64,000 nucleotides of DNA from Brevibacterium sp. (GCA_031179165.1 JAPSIC010000001.1:1-64000); one strand, 5' to 3'; counted from the stretch's first letter, positions 8,132-17,153 are shown. Translations and numbers: made by a program. Notes: generated by a model not told the origin, from the sequence alone.

Positions 8132-8938
8132 ATGACGACGACAGGGAACAATGGCCGCATGACTTCAGATCCCTCTTCTCCGCCGCCGGTGACGAGCCTC
8201 GACCGTGCTCTCGATGTTCTCGAGGCCGTGGCGACCGCTGGTCCCGAGGGGATGGCACTGGGCACGGTGGCCGCGCGGACCGGCATCAACAAGGGGTCGG
8301 TCCACCGCCTGATCAGCGGGCTGGTGCGGCGGGGGTACGTGATTCAGAACGACGAGGATCGGACCTATGTCCTCGGTGAGGCTCCGCACCGGCTCGTCCG
8401 GTCCTTCAGCGCCGAGGCGAACCTTCCCGTGCTGTTCCGGCCTCTGCTCCTCGAACTCTCTCGGCAGACGGAGGAGCTCGTGCATCTGGGCATGCTCGAC
8501 GGCCGGCGAGTCGTCTACCTCGACAAGATCGAACCGGAGCGCTCCGTGCGCGTGTGGTCGCGGGTGGGCCGCCGGGTCCACATCGCCACCACGGCGCTGG
8601 GGCGAGCACTCACCGCCGCCGGACCGCACAGCGACTCGCTCATCGACAGTCTCGTCGCCGAGGCGGACCCCGATGGGCGGCAGTCCGATCTGGGGTCGCG
8701 ATTCAAGGCTGCTGTGGATCATGCGAGGCGACGAGGCTGGGCGATCGAGAACCAGGAGAACGAGGCGGGCATCGCCTGCGTGGGCATCGCGCTGGTGTCC
8801 TCGACCTCAAGCGACGTCGCCATCAGCGTCACCGGGCCGTCGGAGAGGATGACCGCCGAGCGCCTCGACGAGGTCGGTCGTCTGCTGCGTGAACTGGGCG
8901 AGCGCTTGGCACCGGAGGGCTACCGGGTGGCCGGATGA
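8132..8938 (+). CDS. IclR family transcriptional regulator
   Basis: This 268-residue regulator has an N-terminal winged helix (SLDRALDVLEAVATAGPEG, then VAARTGINKGSVHRLISGLVRRGYV) and a C-terminal IclR effector domain ending GIACVGIALVSS...ISVTGP. IclR proteins bind small acids and control divergent catabolic operons, often as repressors. It is transcribed away from the sugar-acid operon, and the two palindromes at 8024-8056 lie in the shared intergenic region, so control of that operon is likely. The ATG at 8132 follows GAAGGGA. The much longer frame upstream on this strand is a shadow of uxuB. KDG, KDPG or the incoming sugar acid are plausible effectors. Confidence 0.9.
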   Translation: MTTTGNNGRMTSDPSSPPPVTSLDRALDVLEAVATAGPEGMALGTVAARTGINKGSVHRLISGLVRRGYVIQNDEDRTYVLGEAPHRLVRSFSAEANLPVLFRPLLLELSRQTEELVHLGMLDGRRVVYLDKIEPERSVRVWSRVGRRVHIATTALGRALTAAGPHSDSLIDSLVAEADPDGRQSDLGSRFKAAVDHARRRGWAIENQENEAGIACVGIALVSSTSSDVAISVTGPSERMTAERLDEVGRLLRELGERLAPEGYRVAG

Positions 8939-9005
8939 GACCCATCCTGCCCGTCGTCGCCGCGACCGAGTGGCCGATCACGACAGGAGGTCTCCGGCCA
9001 GAGAC

Positions 9006-9686
9006 TCAGCCCCTGACGATCTGCAGGCCCGACCTTTCGACGATCACCGCGATCCGCACGCGGTTGGTGGCATCGAGCTTCGCTCCGACCCGAGCGAGAT
9101 GGGTCTTCACCGTGGCCTCGCTGGAGTAGGTCGCCTCGGCGATCTCCCGGTTCGAGAGGCCCTGAGCCACGAGGGCGGCGATCTCTCGTTCCCTGGCGGT
9201 GAGGGTCGCCACGAGCTCGACCGCCTCACGGTGGGCACGGCGGTCCTGTTTGGCGACGAATGATCTGATGATCCTCTGCGTCGCGCGAGGAGCGAGGATG
9301 TTCTCTCCGCGATGAACGATCCTGATCGCCTCGGCGAGGTTCGTCGGTCCGACGTCCTTGAGCAGGAATCCCGACGCTCCCGCCTCCAGGGCCTGGAACA
9401 GGCAGTCATCGGAGTCGAAGCTCGTCAGCGAGATGACCTTCGGCGCGCGCACGCCGTTGACGATCCGCGCGGTGGCCTCGATCCCGCCGATGCCTGGCAT
9501 GCGGACGTCCATGAGCACGACATCGGGGAAGTGGAGCGCGGTCTGCTCCAGCGCACCCTCACCGTCGTGAGCACAGCCCACGATCTCGATGTCCTCGAAC
9601 CCGGCCAGAATGGCCTGGATCCCGGTGAGGACCATGGAGTCGTCATCGACGAGGAGCACGCGGATCGAGGCGTCTGAGTCAGGCAT
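9006..9686 (-). CDS. NarL/FixJ-type response regulator
   Basis: The 226-residue product has a receiver domain with acidic residues at DDD (14-16), phospho-acceptor Asp60 in LMDVRMPG, and Lys in FLLKDVGP. A C-terminal LuxR-type HTH follows (LTAREREIAALVAQGLSNREIAEAT, SSEATVKTHLARV). It is a DNA-binding response regulator expected to be phosphorylated by the histidine kinase encoded 121 bp upstream on the same strand. Target genes cannot be deduced. No strong ribosome binding site was seen. It ends convergently 67 bp from iclR. Confidence 0.93.
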   Translation of the reverse strand: MPDSDASIRVLLVDDDSMVLTGIQAILAGFEDIEIVGCAHDGEGALEQTALHFPDVVLMDVRMPGIGGIEATARIVNGVRAPKVISLTSFDSDDCLFQALEAGASGFLLKDVGPTNLAEAIRIVHRGENILAPRATQRIIRSFVAKQDRRAHREAVELVATLTAREREIAALVAQGLSNREIAEATYSSEATVKTHLARVGAKLDATNRVRIAVIVERSGLQIVRG

Positions 9687-9807
9687 GGAAGCAGACTACA
9701 GGAGGGCTATGACATGGGTTCGTGCCTCCTGTTCACTTCTCCCTTCCGCCGCTGACCTGCAGGCCGTGCGGTTGTCCATCGGTCCGATCATCTGCCTGTC
9801 GGGCGGA

Positions 9808-11286
9808 TCAGGTGTCCGTCCGACGGGGAAAGGGCGGGAAATGGACATCGACGACGAACTCGTGTCCCTGCGGACCGATCTCCGCGCTGCCGTCGAGCAT
9901 GCGGGCCCTTTCCCTCATGCCCTCCAGTCCCGCACCCATGCCCGTGCTCTCGAGACCGCCGTCCTCGTCGACGCGCGGGTGAGCATCGATGGGGTTGGTC
10001 ACGAGGACGCGAGCGCCATGATCGGCGGACACCGCGACGTCGAGTGCGACGGGTGCGCCGTGCGCGTGCTTCATCGCGTTGGTCAGGGCTTCCTGGACGA
10101 TGCGGTAGACAGCCTGATCGAGGACGGACGGGGCGCTCTCCACATCCTGCATGATCACCGTCGGGTGCACCGGGGTGCCGGTCGCCTGGACGGACGCGAT
10201 GAGCTGGGGGATCGACTTCATCGACGGGTGGATCGGGGGATTGGGTCTCCTGTGCTCGGTCTCGAGGTTCCCCTCCCGCACGCCGCCGACGATGTGCCGG
10301 AGGTCCTCGAGGCTCGCGTGCGCTTCCTGACGCATCGCCGAGGCGGTCGCCGCAACCTCTTCTGCCGATCTCCCGCCGAGCTCGAGCGCCCCACTGTGCA
10401 GGGAGATGACGGAGAGCCGATGGGACAGGGTGTCATGGAGTTCGCGGGCGAGGAGTTCACGTTCGGCCCGGCGTGCCAGTTCCGCCGTCAGAGATTCGTT
10501 CTTCTTCGTCTCCCGCTCGGCCACGGTTTCGATGGCCTTCATCCGTCGGGTTCGCCGGATCAGGAAGCCGGCCCCGACGCTCACGACCAGTCCGATGACC
10601 CCGGCCATCACGGTGACCACGACCATGCCGAACAGTGAGTCCTCCGATGGAATCGAGGCTTCGACAGCCGGAATCTGATTCGGGTCGGAGAGGAAGAGAA
10701 GCCCGAAAGGGTTGAGCGCAGCACTCTGGAGGCAGATTCGCAGCACGCCGGCGGTGACGAGCGCGGAACCGATCACCGCACACGTCACGGCTTGCCGGCG
10801 CGGTGCCCGGACGATGAGATGGAACATGCCGATGAGCAGGAGGAGGCTGTCGCACCAGGCAGCGGAGAGAACGGCGCCGATGACGAACGGCACAAGCGGC
10901 CAGCGGCGGCGGACGAATACCGAGAGCCAGAGAATACCGACGAGCAGGGCGAAGACGACTCCCAGCACCGTCAGTTCGCCAGCGTCGTCGAACGCCACGG
11001 GGTTGGCGGTCAACGCCATCCACGAGGTGAGCGCGCCGATGGCGTAGATGACCGAACCGACGAGGAGGTCCACGATGACCTGCAGCACTCGCCGCATTCG
11101 ACGAGGGCGCCCGGTCGATCGGAGGGCCGAGGACATGGATACGTCGGCCGGCCGGGGACCGGACGCCTTGGGGGCGACCGTCGGTCGAGGCGGGATCGGC
11201 GTCGGGGCCGATCGCTGCGTCGCCTCGTGCGGAGGATGAAAGGGATGACTTGGCACATGTCGAATCGTAGCCGGGAGCTCTGACAC
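9808..11286 (-). CDS. Sensor histidine kinase, HisKA_3 family
   Basis: This 492-residue membrane kinase has a proline-rich cytoplasmic N-terminus of about 60 residues and several hydrophobic segments between about 68 and 185, with another near 219-243. The dimerisation/phospho-acceptor domain contains H284 in ARELHDTLSHRLS. A HATPase domain follows, with QAVYRIVQEALTNAMKHA (N box) and GMGAGLEGMRERARML (G box). It pairs with the NarL-type regulator encoded just downstream. No extracellular sensor domain of known type is evident, so the signal is unknown. The GTG start at 11286 is uncertain; an ATG at 11136 would remove the proline-rich tail. Confidence 0.88.
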   Translation of the reverse strand: MSELPATIRHVPSHPFHPPHEATQRSAPTPIPPRPTVAPKASGPRPADVSMSSALRSTGRPRRMRRVLQVIVDLLVGSVIYAIGALTSWMALTANPVAFDDAGELTVLGVVFALLVGILWLSVFVRRRWPLVPFVIGAVLSAAWCDSLLLLIGMFHLIVRAPRRQAVTCAVIGSALVTAGVLRICLQSAALNPFGLLFLSDPNQIPAVEASIPSEDSLFGMVVVTVMAGVIGLVVSVGAGFLIRRTRRMKAIETVAERETKKNESLTAELARRAERELLARELHDTLSHRLSVISLHSGALELGGRSAEEVAATASAMRQEAHASLEDLRHIVGGVREGNLETEHRRPNPPIHPSMKSIPQLIASVQATGTPVHPTVIMQDVESAPSVLDQAVYRIVQEALTNAMKHAHGAPVALDVAVSADHGARVLVTNPIDAHPRVDEDGGLESTGMGAGLEGMRERARMLDGSAEIGPQGHEFVVDVHFPPFPRRTDT

Positions 11287-11472
11287 GCGTAGTCACCCGA
11301 TCGGCCAGTGCCACCCAGCCGGTCGGTTGCCGAAGTCCGACCGTTCGGTCGATGCCGGGCGACCGCGATCGCGGAATGCTGAAGAGGCCAGTCAATGACT
11401 CGCCGCCGGCAGCAGATTCGGCCGGCAGATCACAGCACCCGTGCCACCGGCACCCAACTTCGGAGGAAGACC

Positions 11473-12255
11473 ATGTCCACACCGCACAACCCGCAGCAAC
11501 CCGGTCCGCAGCAGGGACACCCGTACCAGCAGCCCCAATGGCAGCCGCAGCAGCCTCAGGGACAGATGCCCGGCGGTCAGTATCCGCCTGCGAACGGCCA
11601 GTTCCCGGGCGGATACCCGGGCGGGAGACCGCCGAAGCAGAAGAAGCCGCTGCTCAAGCGGTGGTGGTTCTGGGCGTTGGTCATCGTGTTCCTCATCATC
11701 GGCTTCGCCAACCTCGGCGGGGGAGGCGATGACACCACGGAAACCGCGTCGACCTCGACAACCGAAGAGAAGCCCGCTGCCGAAGAGTCAGCCGCCGAGG
11801 AGCCGACGGCTGAGGAGCAGGCCGTTGAAGAACCGGCGGCTGAGGAGAAAGCCGCCACCTATGCGATCGGCGACGCGGTAGCTGCCGATGGATGGGAGAT
11901 CACCGTCAATGAGGTCAAGGACGGGGTGTCAGAAGTCGGAAACGAGTTCCTCAGTGAGAAGGCTCAGGGCCAATTCGTCACGGTTGACATCTCCGTGAAG
12001 AACATGGAATCGAGTCCTGAGTATTTCTTCGAGGACAACATCAAGCTCGCGGACAAGGACGGCAACACCTATTCCTCGGACTCCGAAGCGGCCATGTACG
12101 CGGATGAGGAGTCCATTCTCTTCTTGGAAGAGATCAACCCGGGTAACACGGCCAAAGGCGTCCTCGTATTCGATGTGCCGAAAGACGTCTCCCCGGACCG
12201 GCTCGTCTTCGAGGGCGGCATTTTCTCAGACCCGATCGAGATCGCACTCGACTGA
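11473..12255 (+). CDS. Membrane-anchored DUF4352-like protein with Pro/Gln-rich N-terminus
   Basis: The 260-residue product starts with a Q/P/G-rich cytoplasmic tail (about 1-55) followed by a basic patch and one membrane helix (about 63-81). An acidic Ala/Glu/Thr linker made of AAEE-type repeats leads to a C-terminal beta-rich domain resembling DUF4352/TelA-like immunoglobulin folds (EITVNEVKDG, QFVTVDISVKNMESSPEYF). Such proteins are displayed on the outer face of actinobacterial membranes; their function is not established. The ATG at 11473 has GGAGGAAG close upstream. It diverges from the histidine kinase gene with 186 bp between them. Confidence 0.75.
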   Translation: MSTPHNPQQPGPQQGHPYQQPQWQPQQPQGQMPGGQYPPANGQFPGGYPGGRPPKQKKPLLKRWWFWALVIVFLIIGFANLGGGGDDTTETASTSTTEEKPAAEESAAEEPTAEEQAVEEPAAEEKAATYAIGDAVAADGWEITVNEVKDGVSEVGNEFLSEKAQGQFVTVDISVKNMESSPEYFFEDNIKLADKDGNTYSSDSEAAMYADEESILFLEEINPGNTAKGVLVFDVPKDVSPDRLVFEGGIFSDPIEIALD

Positions 12256-12270
12256 GAGGATCCCGTTGCA

Positions 12271-12307
12271 CGGTGGCCCAGAGCTCGTATGGAGGTCGGG
12301 GCCACCG
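12271..12307 (+). terminator. Possible terminator hairpin after DUF4352-like gene
   Basis: CGGTGGCCC and GGGCCACCG form a 9-bp GC-rich stem with a 19-nt loop just after the stop codon. There is no T tract and the loop is long, so the call is weak. The rest of 12308-12446 shows no gene. Confidence 0.35.
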
Positions 12308-12446
12308 GGGTCGTCTCTAAGTCGGGATTCAACCCGGCTGCTCACATCGGCCCCAACCTGGTCGAAGAATCAGTCACCATGCGATGGGTCAGGTGAGCTT
12401 GGCGAATCGGGAGCTGCCGAAACCTGTCTGATCAGGAGTTCAAAAA

Positions 12447-13172
12447 TTAGTTGGTGAAGATACCCGAGATCTGCTTGAGGCTCCCAATAAGGTGGTACTC
12501 GAGCCGGCGTAGCGCTTCTTCCCGGTCGAAGTCCGCCAGAGCCTCGGCGATCCTGGCGTGTTCGTTCACGGCATCACATGGCCGCCTCGAGACCGCACCG
12601 AACATCGCGATGCCGATCCTCACCTGCCGGTCATGAAGTGAGTTATAGAGTTGAGCGAACTCAGTGTTACCCATCGCCTTGACCAGGGTCCAGTGGAACT
12701 CTTTGTCGATAAGGACCATCTCGACAATCTTGTCCGGATCAGATTCGAGTACCCCCGTCTGTTCGTTCACCAAACGCGTCAATTCGTCAGCGACGGGAAT
12801 CTTGTTCTCGCAGATCTGTTCGATCCCGTAGCCTTCCAGCACCAGTCGAGTCTGGGCCTGTTCCTGAATATTCCTCAAACTGATCGCCGGTACGGAGGCA
12901 CCTCGGCGGGGGAGCAGGTCGAGGAGTTTCTCGGCCTGCAGCCGGAAGAATGCCTCGCGGACGGGAGTCCGCGACACACCTGTGGCCGCTGCCACTTCAG
13001 TTTCAGTGATGATCGTCTGCGGCGCGATTTGAAGCGTGACGATGAGCTCTTTGAGATATTGGTACGCGTAGTCGGCTGCTTTTACCGACGGATCACGAAC
13101 GCCCGGTGGCAGCTTAGCCGAAGTCGACCAGCCACCGAACCGGGCTTTCGCGGTGTCATGAAATTGACTCAT
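12447..13172 (-). CDS. GntR family regulator, FCD (FadR-type) effector domain
   Basis: The product has 241 residues. The winged helix spans about 30-100 (YQYLKELIVTLQIAPQTIITETEVAAATGVSRTPVREAFFRLQAEKLLDLLPRRGA read in parts) and the FCD domain follows with RLVLEGYGIEQ and DKEFHWTLVKAMGN, whose acidic and His residues usually bind a metal and a small carboxylate. It is the third gene after the RraA-like and amidase genes, with only 4 bp from the amidase stop, so it is probably co-transcribed and autoregulated. The ATGTATACAT palindrome in the divergent promoter region is its likely site. The effector is probably the substrate or product of this locus. Confidence 0.9.
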   Translation of the reverse strand: MSQFHDTAKARFGGWSTSAKLPPGVRDPSVKAADYAYQYLKELIVTLQIAPQTIITETEVAAATGVSRTPVREAFFRLQAEKLLDLLPRRGASVPAISLRNIQEQAQTRLVLEGYGIEQICENKIPVADELTRLVNEQTGVLESDPDKIVEMVLIDKEFHWTLVKAMGNTEFAQLYNSLHDRQVRIGIAMFGAVSRRPCDAVNEHARIAEALADFDREEALRRLEYHLIGSLKQISGIFTN

Positions 13173-13176
13173 CTAC

Positions 13177-13992
13177 TCATTGTCGGTCAAGTGGAGTTAC
13201 TCCGAACCGTCGTCCTTTAAGACTCGGGTTCGTCGCGCGGACGGATTCGATTCTGTCTGATGAAACGATACCCGAAGCGACTGCGCCGGCGGCCTCTCCT
13301 GCCGAGGCGATCGTGACACCCATCGGATCGACGATCATGCTGTGCCCTGCGCACGATGGACCGGTCTGTCCACTGCCCACCATATAGATCGTGTTCTCAA
13401 TCGCACGAGCGCGCAGTAAGGTCTCCCAATGAAACTCCTTAGCTGGCCCTGAGGCCCACGCTGCGGGCAAGGCGATGAGATCGGCACCTTCGTCGGCGAT
13501 CCAACGGAATATCTCCGGGAACCTCAGGTCGTAACATGTCGCCGCGCCGACCTTTATTCCAGCGATTTCGAACATGAGCGGCCTGTCGATCCGTGCCGCA
13601 GTGACCTTGTCCGACTCCTTGTAACCGAAGGCGTCGTAGAGATGTATCTTCCGATAGACATCAACGAGTTGACCTTGTGAATTGATGTACACGAGAGTGT
13701 TAAACGGACGACGGGGATCGTCTGCGTTAGTTTCGGTCATTCCACACACAATATGGACCCCGCTGTTTGCAGCAGATTTCATGAGTGCAGCTACGAACTG
13801 TCCATCGACCGTCTCGGAGTAGCAAACGTCGGGCTGAGTCTTTCCGGGGTCTGAGTACATCGCGTTTTCGGGGAGCACCACCAGATCTCCGGTGGGCGCG
13901 GCGGTAGCGATGAGTTCGGTGACAGCCAATCGATTGGCTTCAACATCGGTGCCGGCCTCGAACTGGGCAGCGGCGACTCGCAGCGTACTCAT
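13177..13992 (-). CDS. Carbon-nitrogen hydrolase (nitrilase superfamily amidase)
   Basis: This 271-residue enzyme has the Glu-Lys-Cys triad of the nitrilase superfamily: E42 in LPENAMY, K115 in YRKIHLYDAFG and C153 in ATCYDLRFPE. The sequence pattern resembles omega-amidase and deaminated-glutathione amidase-like enzymes, which hydrolyse amides of small acids or N-carbamoyl compounds. Its start overlaps the stop of the upstream RraA-like gene by 4 bp (ATGA), so the two are translationally coupled. With the divergent importer, it probably releases ammonia or an amine from an imported amide. A second paralogue sharing KIHLYDAFG and KESD is encoded at 53587-54384. Confidence 0.88.
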   Translation of the reverse strand: MSTLRVAAAQFEAGTDVEANRLAVTELIATAAPTGDLVVLPENAMYSDPGKTQPDVCYSETVDGQFVAALMKSAANSGVHIVCGMTETNADDPRRPFNTLVYINSQGQLVDVYRKIHLYDAFGYKESDKVTAARIDRPLMFEIAGIKVGAATCYDLRFPEIFRWIADEGADLIALPAAWASGPAKEFHWETLLRARAIENTIYMVGSGQTGPSCAGHSMIVDPMGVTIASAGEAAGAVASGIVSSDRIESVRATNPSLKGRRFGVTPLDRQ

Positions 13993-14651
13993 GCGACTGG
14001 TTGTCCTTTCATGAATTGTTCGGCGGCACCCGACCATTCCGCAAGGGAGTGCCCAGCGCTGATCCTCGATTTCAAGTCCGGTTCAGCTCCCTCCTTTTGT
14101 TTGAGTATTTCGACCACCTCATCGATCTCATCCTCGTTGAGCACCGCAATCCCATCAGAATCAGCTACCACAGCGTCGCCGGGTTCGACAATGCATCCAC
14201 CCACTGTGACGGGGACGTTGATGCTTCCTTCGACCCCGAGGATCCTCGTTGTTCGAGCGGAAACTCCGTTCGAGTACACGGGCAGGCCGAGCTCGAGGAC
14301 TTCATCGAAGTCATTCATCGCCCCGGCTAAGATCACGCCCTCTGCCCCTCTTGTTTTCGCGGTGAATGCGACCATGCCTCCAAAACACGAGCGTGGGTCG
14401 CCGGATTGTTCCACGACGAGGACGTCACCTGGTCGAAGCTTGTCCGCAGCGACATGAAGGGCGGTTGAATCGAGATGTGGGAGACGCACGGTCACTGCCG
14501 TTCCGGCAAACGCGATCGGTCGATAGTTTGGGGTCAGGCCAAGCACGAAACCGTGATCGCGCAGGTGCCCGAGGGTGGAAGTCTGAACTTCGAGCAGGGA
14601 TTTTCGTCGGCCATCGTCAATTTGTTCGGGCATAGGGTTGTCGATGAACAT
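13989..14651 (-). CDS. RraA-like protein lacking the catalytic arginine
   Basis: The 220-residue product belongs to the RraA/HMG-CHA aldolase fold: DVLVVEQSGD, then GGMVAFTAKTRGAEGVILAGAMNDF and VEPGDAVVADSDGIAVL. The catalytic Arg-Asp pair of aldolases reads Asn-Asp here (N113, D114), and the acidic residue after the first glycine of the GG/GD motif is Gly. The protein is therefore unlikely to be a standard HMG aldolase. Relatives in the family decarboxylate or hydrolyse other small acids. The ATG at 14651 has AAAGGA at good spacing; the longer ORF runs into the divergent promoter region. It is the first gene of the minus-strand half of the island. Confidence 0.75.
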   Translation of the reverse strand: MFIDNPMPEQIDDGRRKSLLEVQTSTLGHLRDHGFVLGLTPNYRPIAFAGTAVTVRLPHLDSTALHVAADKLRPGDVLVVEQSGDPRSCFGGMVAFTAKTRGAEGVILAGAMNDFDEVLELGLPVYSNGVSARTTRILGVEGSINVPVTVGGCIVEPGDAVVADSDGIAVLNEDEIDEVVEILKQKEGAEPDLKSRISAGHSLAEWSGAAEQFMKGQPVA

Positions 14652-14983
14652 CAGTGTCCTTTCGCTGTGACCACCCGCGAAAAGCCCGAACGACTGTAGC
14701 GTCAGAATGGGGGCGGGCGGAGATGTGAGCACCATCGAATCGTGATATGTATCAGCCGGGATCAATGCACGAGACGGTGTGTGTACCCAATGTATACATA
14801 GGATGTACGTAGAGGCAATAGTTCGATCTGAAGTTTTCTGTTTCGTGTTGAAAAGTGAGAATTTCTTCATTGAACCCTTGATCGGGCAGGGCGTTCGTGG
14901 CACTATCGACTCAGCCGGGGTCGATGACCGAGATGGAACCGATTGCGCAAGTGAAGATGCTTGCGGGACGAAGGAGTTCCATC
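14652..14983. promoter_or_regulatory. Divergent intergenic region of the 12.4-18.8 kb island
   Basis: This 332-bp stretch holds no credible gene. It is visibly richer in A and T than its surroundings and must carry the promoters for the RraA-like/amidase/gntR set and for the ABC importer. Several GTAC/GTATAC elements cluster at 14780-14812 (GTGTACC, TGTATACA, ATGTACG), consistent with a GntR-controlled promoter. Confidence 0.6.
14790..14799. promoter_or_regulatory. Candidate GntR/FCD operator ATGTATACAT
   Basis: ATGTATACAT is a perfect 10-bp palindrome between the divergent transcription units. FadR-type GntR regulators often bind short GTATAC- or GTNNNAC-centred palindromes. Related half-elements lie on both sides. 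Confidence 0.5.
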
Positions 14984-16039
14984 ATGTCAAAGAAATCCCT
15001 CCTCTCTGCCGCAGTTCTGGTCGCGGCCATCAGCGCAGTTTCCGCGTGCGGTGGATCGGGCTCGGACGCCGGTGCAAACACGGAAGTCAATATCCTTGGC
15101 TACGCTGCGCTCTTCGAGGACAAGTACACCGAGGCAGTCATCAGCAAGTTCGAGGAAGAGCATTCCGAGATCGACGTCAATTTCGTGCCGGCTCAGAACA
15201 GTGCCGAAATGCTGGGCAAGCTGCGAAGTGAGAAGGCCAATCCCACAGTCGACGTGGCGATAATCGATACCTCCGTCGCCAATACGGGGAACAAGGAAGG
15301 TGTCTTCTCGAAGATCACAGAGGACGATGTGCCGAATCTCGCCAATGTTGTCGACATGGGGAAGAGCGCGGATGGATTCGGGCCGGCCGTAACGTTCGAC
15401 AACCTCGTTGTCCTGCACAACACCGAGAAGGTTCCGCAGGCGCCGAATGAAGTCGGCGATCTCTGGAATGCCCCCGACAAGTCGGTTGCGATTCCGGCTC
15501 CACCCGACATCCAGGGCATCGCTCTCACCGTGCTCACTGCGAACAACCTCGGCGACGACTACAAGCAATCTATCGATCCGGCCATAGCGAAGCTCGGGGA
15601 ACTGGCGCCAAAGGTCACGACCTGGGATCCGCAGCCGGACGTCTACCAGACTGTGATTTCGGGTCAGGCCCAGTACGCCATCGGGTGGAACGCCAGAGCA
15701 CAGGTATTCAGTGATGAATCGGGAGGGACACTTGGGGTCGTCCAGCCCGAAGACGGTGTAGCTTTCCAGATCAACACAATCAACGCAGTGGAGGGAGCGA
15801 AGAACGCAGAGGCTGCGAAAACCTTCATTGACTTCGCCCTGTCGAAAGAGGCGCAGGAGTCCTTTGCCGACACGATGTTCTATACCCCGACTGTCTCCAA
15901 TGCCGAACTCTCGGAGGACACGAAGAAGCGGGTCGCGTCGCCGGAGGATCCGAACATCGTCGACATCGACTGGAACTGGATGTCGGACGAGCGTGACGCT
16001 TGGACCGAGCAATGGCGCCGCGGCGTCATCGGGGGCTAA
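14984..16039 (+). CDS. ABC transporter substrate-binding lipoprotein, family 1 / PotD-like
   Basis: The 351-residue product has a lipoprotein signal peptide with lipobox VSAC near residue 21, followed by a Gly/Ser/Asp linker. The mature part has the two-lobed binding-protein pattern (VNILGYAALFEDKYTEAVISKFEEEH, then VDVAIIDTSVANTG, GQAQYAIGWNARA, and AKTFIDFALSKEAQESFAD). The family captures polyamines, opines, phosphonates, iron or carboxylates. It is the first gene of a four-gene importer operon divergent from the amidase genes; the ligand is likely the amide substrate of that enzyme set. The ATG at 14984 has AAGGAG 7 bp upstream; longer ORF starts would disrupt the signal peptide. Confidence 0.88.
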   Translation: MSKKSLLSAAVLVAAISAVSACGGSGSDAGANTEVNILGYAALFEDKYTEAVISKFEEEHSEIDVNFVPAQNSAEMLGKLRSEKANPTVDVAIIDTSVANTGNKEGVFSKITEDDVPNLANVVDMGKSADGFGPAVTFDNLVVLHNTEKVPQAPNEVGDLWNAPDKSVAIPAPPDIQGIALTVLTANNLGDDYKQSIDPAIAKLGELAPKVTTWDPQPDVYQTVISGQAQYAIGWNARAQVFSDESGGTLGVVQPEDGVAFQINTINAVEGAKNAEAAKTFIDFALSKEAQESFADTMFYTPTVSNAELSEDTKKRVASPEDPNIVDIDWNWMSDERDAWTEQWRRGVIGG

Positions 16040-16042
16040 GGG

Positions 16043-17143
16043 ATGAGCATCCACACAGCGCACCTGAGTATCAGGAATCTGCAGAAGACTTATCCGAAGA
16101 CCACGGCGCCGGCTGTTGACGACGTCTGCCTCGACGTAGCTGAAGGGGAGCTAGTGGCTCTGCTCGGTCCATCAGGCTGCGGAAAGACGACCACCTTGCG
16201 CATGGTCGCGGGACTGCTCGACCCGAGCGCCGGTGAGATCGTCGTCAATGGAAAGGACGTCGTCTCGACACCTGTCCATAAGCGCAGAATGGGCATGGTG
16301 TTCCAGTCATACGCCCTCTTTCCGCATATGAATATCGCAGAGAACGTAAGCTTCGGGCTGCAGATGCGCAGACTGTCTCGAGCAGAGGCGGCGAAGAAGG
16401 CTGACGAGGCGCTCGACATGGTTCAGCTGGGACATCTCAGGGACCGCCGTCCGGCCGAACTCTCCGGTGGTCAGCAACAGCGAGTCGCACTGGCACGCGC
16501 ACTCGTCATCGAACCAACCCTTCTGCTTCTCGACGAACCTCTATCGAATCTCGATGCGAAGCTCCGTGAGGCGATGCGACACGAGATTCGATCGATTCAG
16601 CAGCGGCTCGGTACGACCACACTGTTCGTGACCCACGATCAGGACGAGGCGCTTGACATGGCCGATCGAATCGCGATCCTCAACAACGGTCGAATCGAGC
16701 AGTATGCCCCACCGAGTGAAGTTTACGACCGACCAGCCACAAGGTTCGTCGCAAATTTCGTCGGAAAAGCCAATTTTCTTGATGTCGAGAACGTCGAGAA
16801 GCTCGGAAATGACACCTACCGAGTAAAGACTAATGAATTCGGGGTACTCGAGGTGCGCGGTGTCGACGGACTTGATCCCACTCGCGCGAGCCTCGTGGTC
16901 AGGCCGCATCGGCTCACGACCACCAGGGTCGATGAAAGTGTGAAGAGTTCTCGTCCCGCATCGATCGGCGAGGTCATTGCAACGAGTTACACGGGCAATG
17001 TTCAGAGCTACGAGGTTCGGCTCAACGAATCCGCGGTTCTCCGCGTGGACCAGCTCACTGACACCCTGAGAGATCTGCGGATGGGGGACCGGGTGCAGCT
17101 CACCTTCGATCCGGCAGAAGCCTATCTCGTCTCGGACGAGTGA
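16043..17143 (+). CDS. ABC transporter ATP-binding protein, PotA/FbpC type
   Basis: The 366-residue ATPase has Walker A in LLGPSGCGKTTTLR, the Q loop in MVFQSYALFPHMN, signature LSGGQQQRVALARAL, Walker B in LLLLDEPLSNLDA and the switch His in FVTHDQ. The C-terminal 100 residues form a TOBE-type regulatory domain, as in polyamine, iron and sugar-phosphate importers. It starts 3 bp after the binding-protein stop codon. It energises the two permeases encoded downstream. Confidence 0.95.
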   Translation: MSIHTAHLSIRNLQKTYPKTTAPAVDDVCLDVAEGELVALLGPSGCGKTTTLRMVAGLLDPSAGEIVVNGKDVVSTPVHKRRMGMVFQSYALFPHMNIAENVSFGLQMRRLSRAEAAKKADEALDMVQLGHLRDRRPAELSGGQQQRVALARALVIEPTLLLLDEPLSNLDAKLREAMRHEIRSIQQRLGTTTLFVTHDQDEALDMADRIAILNNGRIEQYAPPSEVYDRPATRFVANFVGKANFLDVENVEKLGNDTYRVKTNEFGVLEVRGVDGLDPTRASLVVRPHRLTTTRVDESVKSSRPASIGEVIATSYTGNVQSYEVRLNESAVLRVDQLTDTLRDLRMGDRVQLTFDPAEAYLVSDE

Positions 17144-17153
17144 GGAGAGCGCC

